From Rebecca billardiae RCC1528 (lineage: Eukaryota > Haptophyta), in NCBI GenBank assembly GCA_965240325.2, contig OZ251246.1, forward strand, positions 496,001-560,000: a stretch of 64,000 bases of DNA. Direction: 5' to 3'. Below are positions 58,641 through 64,000 of the stretch, one piece after another. A model generated the notes under the pieces. It was not told where the DNA came from. It saw only the letters and a program-made list of their open reading frames with translations, and searched no databases. A program made the position numbers and the translations under genes. Position 1 is the first letter of the stretch, and every line of letters begins with the position of its first letter.

Positions 58641-58885
58641 CGCCGGCCCGCTCTCGCGCGCGTGTGCCCCGCTGCGTCGGCGCGGGAGCAGATCCCACCG
58701 CGTGAGCCCACCGGCGCCGCGCTTGCCTCTGCACGTGCTCGGCCTGGTCGATCGGCGCGCTTGTGGCGGATCCAAGCCTTTTTTAATTGCGGATTGGCCG
58801 CCCCTTTTTCGGAGCTCGCATTTTCCGCCCGAAATCGAAACTCGCCGGCCGCCGAGCGCCTCCCCGCGGGAAGGGGCCGACGACG

Positions 58886-61595
58886 ATGCGCCGCGGGCGC
58901 GCCGCGTCGCTGGCAGCCGCGGTGGTACTGGCGAGCGTGGTCGCGGTGGACGGGAGCTGCGCCTCTTCCTCGCTCACCTTCGCCGTGCGCATCGGCGCGC
59001 ACCTGCCTGGCGCGGCCGAGGCCGCACACGTTCGGCTCTCGCGCACGCTCGCGCAAGCGCGCGACCTGCTGGGCAGCGCAGCGCTGATCGTCGCGGACCA
59101 GAGCGCGAACGTCACCGCGTCCGCGGCGATCAAGATCGCCGCCGAGACCTACATCGCCACCGTCCTCCCGATCCCGCCCAGCCACACCGACGCGCGCGTG
59201 CTCAACTCGCTCGTCTCTCACTCCAGCACCGAGCTCATCCTCTTCACCGAGGACTCGGACGAGCTCGACGCGCTGACGGACGTGCGCGCGATGTGCGCGG
59301 CGTTCCGCGACGACCCGGACCTCGACGTGCTCGGCGGCTCGTACCGCGACGCCGCGCAACAGTGCGCGCGCGCGCGCGCGCGCGCGCCCCGCGCACCCGC
59401 GCGTGTGCTGGCCGCACGCGCGCGGTGCCGCCCCCTGAGCCGCCATGCTGATTTTGTCCGGCGCGGCCCGGCGCGCGCCCCCCGCGGCCGGCGCGTCGGC
59501 GCAGGCCGATCGATCCGCTCGCCTGGCGCTACGTCGAGCCGCGCGGCCAGGCGGGCGTGCTCGAGGCGGTGCCGATCGCGCGCGCGCGCGCCGCGCTGCG
59601 CGCGCGCGGCTCGATTGCGTGTGACCGCACCCCGCCTTTCCTGATGGCCCGGCTGCGCGCGCTGCGTGCGCACCCGTTCGACGAGCGCACGCGCGGGCTG
59701 AACGTGCACGAGGCGTTCTTCCTGCAGCTGCGCATGCACGGCCGGCGCGTGCGCATGAGCAACGTGACCATCGGCAGCGCGCGCGCGCATGCGCGCTCGC
59801 CATTGCCGCGGTCGTCGCAGCAGCAGCTGCAGCCGCGACAGCCGCCGCCGCAGCCGCAGCAGCCCGGGTCGAGCGCAGTGGCGCTGGACAGGGGGTCCCC
59901 GCCCGCGTGGCACCCGCTCTCGCTGAGCCCGTTCTCGCGCCTCGCGCGGCTGCTCAACGCGACGGCCGCCACGATGCAGTACGTGTGCAAGGACTTCCCC
60001 CGACTGCGTGAGCTGCGGACGCCATTTTGCCGTTACGACTGTTACGCCGAGGGCATGTGCGCGCCGACGCCGCGCGCCGTCACGGCGTGGACGGCGCTGC
60101 ACCACGCGGCCGCGGAGGGGGACGGGCGCGCGCGCGCGATCGCGCTCGAGCGCGTGCGCGAGCAGCACGGCGCCGATCCCGCCCCCGCCGATCCCGACGG
60201 CGCGGACGCGCCGCCGCTGCCGCTGGGGTTTGGACCGTCTGCGCTCCGGTGTGGACGCATGCAGTGGAGCAGGGACGACACCTCGCACGCGCCGCGCGGG
60301 CTCGGCACGCTCGGGCGCAGCCCGGCGAAGGCGGCGGCGTCCGAGCACGCGCCGCCGCCGCGCGTGCCCCTCCTCGTCCTCGCGACCACCGCGCTCGACT
60401 CGACCAGCGGCCGGCAGCACCGGTCCGCACTCCGCCACTCGTGGCTCTCCATGGGTTGGTGTGACGCTCGAGGCGCGCCGATTGGCTGGGAGGCGTTGTT
60501 CGTCACGACGATCGACGAGCGAGTGACCGCGGCCGCGCTCGGCTCGGCGGGCGGCAAGGGTGGCGAGGCCGCCGGGCCGGCGCCGCGCCGCCGCGCGCTG
60601 CGCTGGGCCGCCGCGCCGTCGGAGGACGACGACCGCGACGGCGGCGGCGGCGGCGGCGCGGCGGCCGTGCCGTCAGCATGGCCGCCGCGCGCGGCCGCCG
60701 AGCTTGCCAGCAGGCAGTGGGCGTTGTACGGCGACCTGCTCTACCTGCACGCGCGCGAGGACGACGAGGCGGGCGCGGCGCGTGGCTCGAGCACGCGCTC
60801 GGGCGGCGGCGGCGGCGCGTACGCCTCAGATCGCTCCAGCTCGGGCGGCACGGAGGGGGCCGACCCGCGCGCCGCGCTGCGTGCCCTGCGCTGGGCGGCG
60901 CGGCACGTGGGATTTGATTATCTGCTGCGCACCTTCGACTCGTCCTTCGTCGACGTGTCTCGGATGTGGCGCTACGCGACGGTGGCCGCGCCGGTGGTGG
61001 CGGAGGGCGCCGAGCTCGCGCTGCTGTACGCCGGCGCGATCGCGCACGGCGTGCAGCCCGCGCGCTCCGCGCGTGAGGCCTCGGAAGGCGCCGGTGCCGA
61101 CGACGACGGCTCCGCCCCGCGGCCAATCGTCTCGCGGCGCGCCTTTTCCGAGCCCGTGCTCCCGGACTTTGCCAAAGGGTCCGGGTACCTCCTCTCGGCC
61201 CCCGCCGCGCGCGCGCTGCTGGGCGCGCACGACACGGACGAGCGGCCGATGGTCCGGTACGAGGACGTCTACGTCGGTGCGTGTGTGTGCGTGTGTGTGC
61301 GTGTGCGTGCGCGTGTTGCGTGTGCACGTGTGTGCGTGTGTGCGTGTGTGTGTGCACGTGTGTGCGTGTGTGCGTGTGTGTGTGCACGTGTGTGCGTGTG
61401 CACGTGTGTGCGTGTGTGCGTGTGTGCGTGTGCGCGTGCGCGGCAGGCTGCCGCGCTGCCGCCGCTTGCGCCACCTTAGCGGCGCCGGACGCGGCCCTTC
61501 TCTGGGGCCCTATCTCCGGCCGGACTTTCTTCCGGCCGGACTTTCGTCCTGCCTCCGGACCGCAGGCGCGCATCGGCGTCTCCGGCGCGTGCTGA
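58886..61595 (+). CDS. Two-domain glycosyltransferase: N-terminal GT-like module plus GT31-like galactosyltransferase
   Basis: Three exons, 58886-59361, 59505-61276 and 61447-61595, give 798 residues. A signal anchor ([20 protein letters not shown]) is followed by a first module with [40 protein letters not shown] (TEDSDE as a possible DxD site), [10 protein letters not shown], across intron 1 [12 protein letters not shown], and [20 protein letters not shown], the layout of a GT-A transferase with the ED/HE-type acceptor block. The second module matches GT31 beta-1,3-transferases: [94 protein letters not shown] and RYEDVYVG. The usual D-D-D at the donor site reads FDSSFVDV. The last exon (after a GTGTGC-rich intron) is uncertain, and the true C-terminus might lie in a later frame near 61700-61890 ([20 protein letters not shown]). 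Golgi localisation is inferred. Confidence 0.72.
61277..61446 (+). repeat. Intron made of GTGTGC-type alternating purine-pyrimidine repeats
   Basis: The whole 170-bp intron is alternating G/T/C with units such as GTGTGTGCACGTGTGCGT repeated several times. It starts GTGCGT and ends GGCAG. Confidence 0.8.
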
Positions 61596-62140
61596 CGCGG
61601 CGCGCCGCCTGCGTCACTCCACCGCCGTGCGCGCGCGCGCGCCGTGCCCGCCGCACCGGCAGGCCTCCTGGCGGCGACAGCGGGCGTGCCGGCGCGTCAG
61701 ATGCCCGGACTGATCGCGCTGCCCGCGCGCTCCAAGCTGTCCGGATTCTCGGCGTCCGGCTGGGAGGCCATGGTGCACAGGCTGCCGGCGCACAAGCTGC
61801 CAATCTCTCACGCGGACGACGCGTGTGCTCCGGCTGCGCTGCCCGGCGCAGTGGAGCTTTCATCTGGCGAGGGCCGGGACCCCGTCGGCTGACTCGGTCA
61901 TGCACGCAGCACACAGTACAATAGCCAATAGGCGGTGCCACAGACCGGCGCCATGCAGTCTGACTGTCAAAAGGAAGCCATGCAGGCTTCACAGCGTCAG
62001 CGGTCTCGATCTCATGAGTTAGCGGGCCCGGACCAGCCGGAGCGGGGCGGCGGATAGCCGGACACTTTACCAGGTGGCGTCCGGAATGAAATCGGTCCGG
62101 GAGCCCTGTCCGCGTAGCCAAGGCGTGCTGCTCGGGAGCG
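61596..62140. other. Spacer upstream of the uL3 gene
   Basis: 545 bp. The part at 61700-61890 encodes a short open frame ([20 protein letters not shown]) that may belong to the upstream glycosyltransferase. The last 200 bp are the likely promoter of uL3; I see no TATA box. Confidence 0.4.
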
Positions 62141-63720
62141 ATGTCGCACCGGTGCGTACCCGCGACGCGTGGACTCGCGCGGGCGCGGAGGGCCGCGTCG
62201 CCGACGGAGCCCGCGCTGATCCGAGCCTTGCACGGGCTGCGCCGTGACCCGCTCCCCCCCACCCCTCCCGCGCGCAGCAAGTTCGAGCACCCGCGCTGCG
62301 GATCGCTCGGCTTCCTGCCGAAGAAGCGCGCGCGCCGGCAGCGCGGCCGCATCAAGAAGTTCCCGAAGGATGACTCGGCGAAGCCGCCGCACCTGACGGC
62401 GTTCCTGGGGTACAAGGCGGGCATGACGCACATCATGCGCGAGGTCGACAAGCCGGGCTCGAAGCTCCACAAGAAGGAGGTCGTCGAGGCCGTCTCGATC
62501 ATCGAGACGCCGCCGATGGTGGTCGTCGGCCTCGTCGGCTACGTGCGCACCGCGCAGGGCCTGCGCTGCCTCACGACGGTGTGGGCGCAGCACCTCTCGG
62601 AGGAGTGCAAGCGGCGCTTCTACAAGAACTGGTACCAGGCCAAGAAGAAGGCCTTCACCAAGTACGCCAAGAAGGCGGCGGAGGACCCGAAGGTGCGGCG
62701 CGCGCGCGCGACGGCGCGCACCGCCGCCGCCGCGGCGACGCCTCGCGCTGCCCTGCGCCGCGGCGACCGCCGCCGCGTTGGGGCGCGCTCGGTTCTGACG
62801 CGTGTCGCGCCGCTTGCCCCCGCGCGCCGCGCGCCGTGCCGCAGATCATGGAGACCGAGCTCGAGCGCATCCGCAACTACTGCGAGGTCGTGCGCGTGAT
62901 CACGCACACGCAGATCCGCAAGGTGAAGCTGCAGCAGAAGAAGGCGCACATCGCGGAGATCCAGGTGAACGGCGGCTCGGTGGCGGACAAGGTGGACTTC
63001 GGCGTGAAGCTGCTCGAGAAGTCGGTGCCGGTGGACTCGGTCTTCGCGCAGGTGCGTGCCGCCGCGCGGAGCGCGCGCCGCGCCGCTGCCGCGCGGCGCG
63101 CGCCAACGCGCACCAACGCGCATGTGAGACTCTCACCCCTGCCCGCCCCGCCGCGCGCCCGCACCGCTCGTCCGCTCGGCGCGCAGAACGAGATGATCGA
63201 CGTGATCGGCGTCTCGAAGGGCCACGGCTTCGAGGGCGTGGTCACGCGCTGGGGCGTCACGCGCCTCCCGCGCAAGACGCACCGCGGGCTGCGCAAGGTG
63301 GCGTGCATCGGCGCGTGGCACCCGGCCAAGGTGCAGTGGTCGGTCGCGCGCGCCGGCCAGCACGGCTACCACCACCGCACCGAGCTGAACAAGAAGGTGT
63401 ACCGCATCGGCAAGAGCGACGACCCGAACAACGCGACGACCGACTTCGACCTGACCGAGAAGTCGATCACGCCCGTCGGCGCCTTCCCGCACTACGGTCA
63501 GGTCAACGAGGACTTCGTCATGGTGAAGGGGTGCGTCGTCGGCCCGCGCAAGCGCGTGCTCACGCTGCGCAAGTCGCTGCTCGAGCAGACCTCGCGCGCG
63601 GCGCTCGAGGAGGTCAAGCTCAAGTTCATCGACACCTCGTCCAAGTTTGGGCACGGGCGCTTCCAGACGATCGACGAGAAGACCAAGTTCATGGGCATGC
63701 GCAAGCGCAAGATCGCCTAA
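62141..63720 (+). CDS. RPL3: Cytosolic 60S ribosomal protein uL3
   Basis: Four exons, 62141-62151 (11 bp, ATG TCG CAC CG), 62278-62692, 62845-63051 and 63187-63720, give 388 residues (animal L3 is 403). After joining, the start reads [20 protein letters not shown] as in all eukaryotic uL3. Other hallmarks: [136 protein letters not shown] (W and HRT loops near the peptidyl-transferase centre) and [17 protein letters not shown]. The introns (126, 152 and 135 bp) all begin GTGCG. The short first exon is strongly supported by the conserved N-terminus. Confidence 0.98.
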
Positions 63721-64000
63721 GCGGTTGCCAGGCCCGACCCCGCCCGGTCTGCGGCCATGCGAGCCGCCACGCCGCCGCCACGCACGGGGCCCGCCCGTGG
63801 GCGTCTCAGTGATCTCAGTCTGGCACGGGCGGCTCCGGACCCGGCGGCACCCGCGCGGCGTGAGTTGCGAGTCCGCGCTGGGCTGCCCCGACGTAAATAG
63901 CCGCCTGTCACCAATTAACTATTAAGAACTATATTTATAATAAATTAATATACTTTTTAAAAAAGACAATTATGATTCTCGGACTTGCCGCGAGAGTGAA
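63721..64000. other. 3' flank of uL3
   Basis: 280 bp. GC-rich until about 63890, then AT-rich (ATTTATAATAAATTAAT at 63931-63947). No further gene is visible. Confidence 0.5.

Overview
This is a nuclear genomic window from a photosynthetic, flagellated unicellular eukaryote. A haptophyte-type alga is the best guess, with another secondary-plastid alga (for example a pelagophyte) as the alternative. The reasons are very GC-rich coding DNA, short GC-rich spliceosomal introns that mostly begin GTGCG and end GCAG, a DXR of the plastid MEP pathway with a bipartite-looking leader, a motile-cilium assembly factor (ZMYND10), a CAMTA transcription factor, EsV-1-7 zinc-finger-like repeats, and many secretory-pathway enzymes (glycosyltransferases, sulfotransferase-like proteins). 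Nothing suggests operons. Genes lie on both strands and are separated by 0.1-3 kb spacers rich in microsatellites and small repeats.

Layout: 1-5.2 kb (-) GH81 beta-1,3-glucanase with a membrane and Cys-rich tail, running off the left edge; 6.1-8.2 (-) DXR; 8.5-9.8 (-) type II membrane sulfotransferase-like protein, divergent from 10.0-11.5 (+) GT61-like glycosyltransferase; 11.7-16.1 (+) CAMTA factor; 17.8-19.1 (-) patatin-like lipase; 19.3-19.9 a TA-flanked inverted-repeat element; 21.2-24.1 (-) EsV-1-7 repeat protein; 27.3-27.9 (-) globin; 28.1-31.4 (-) helical-repeat protein fused to a methyltransferase; 31.77-31.85 a candidate circularly permuted tRNA gene; 32.6-33.8 (-) secreted sulfotransferase-like protein, divergent from 34.0-36.4 (+) ZMYND10-like protein; 37.5 initiator tRNA-Met; 38.4-39.1 (+) MAPEG protein; 39.9-41.3 (-) glycosyltransferase-like protein; 42.9-43.5 (+) thioredoxin-fold protein; 44.2-45.2 (-) SpoU RNA methyltransferase; 45.7-47.7 and 48.3-50.0 (-) two neighbouring TKL-type kinases; 50.8-51.9 (-) hypothetical; 52.0-53.4 (+) 2OG-Fe(II) dioxygenase; 53.9-54.9 (+) NAD(P)-binding protein; 56.4-58.6 (-) non-canonical poly(A) polymerase; 58.9-61.6 (+) two-domain glycosyltransferase; 62.1-63.7 (+) ribosomal protein uL3.

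For the multi-exon genes I joined exons by hand, requiring conserved protein motifs across the junction, matching phase and GT(or GC)-AG borders. All 28 inferred introns keep the frame. The genes are mostly unrelated housekeeping and secretory functions and do not form one pathway. The most unusual items are the permuted tRNA candidate, the repeat-built EsV-1-7 protein, the repeat/methyltransferase fusion, the ZMYND10 protein with no MYND finger, and the TA-flanked inverted-repeat element.
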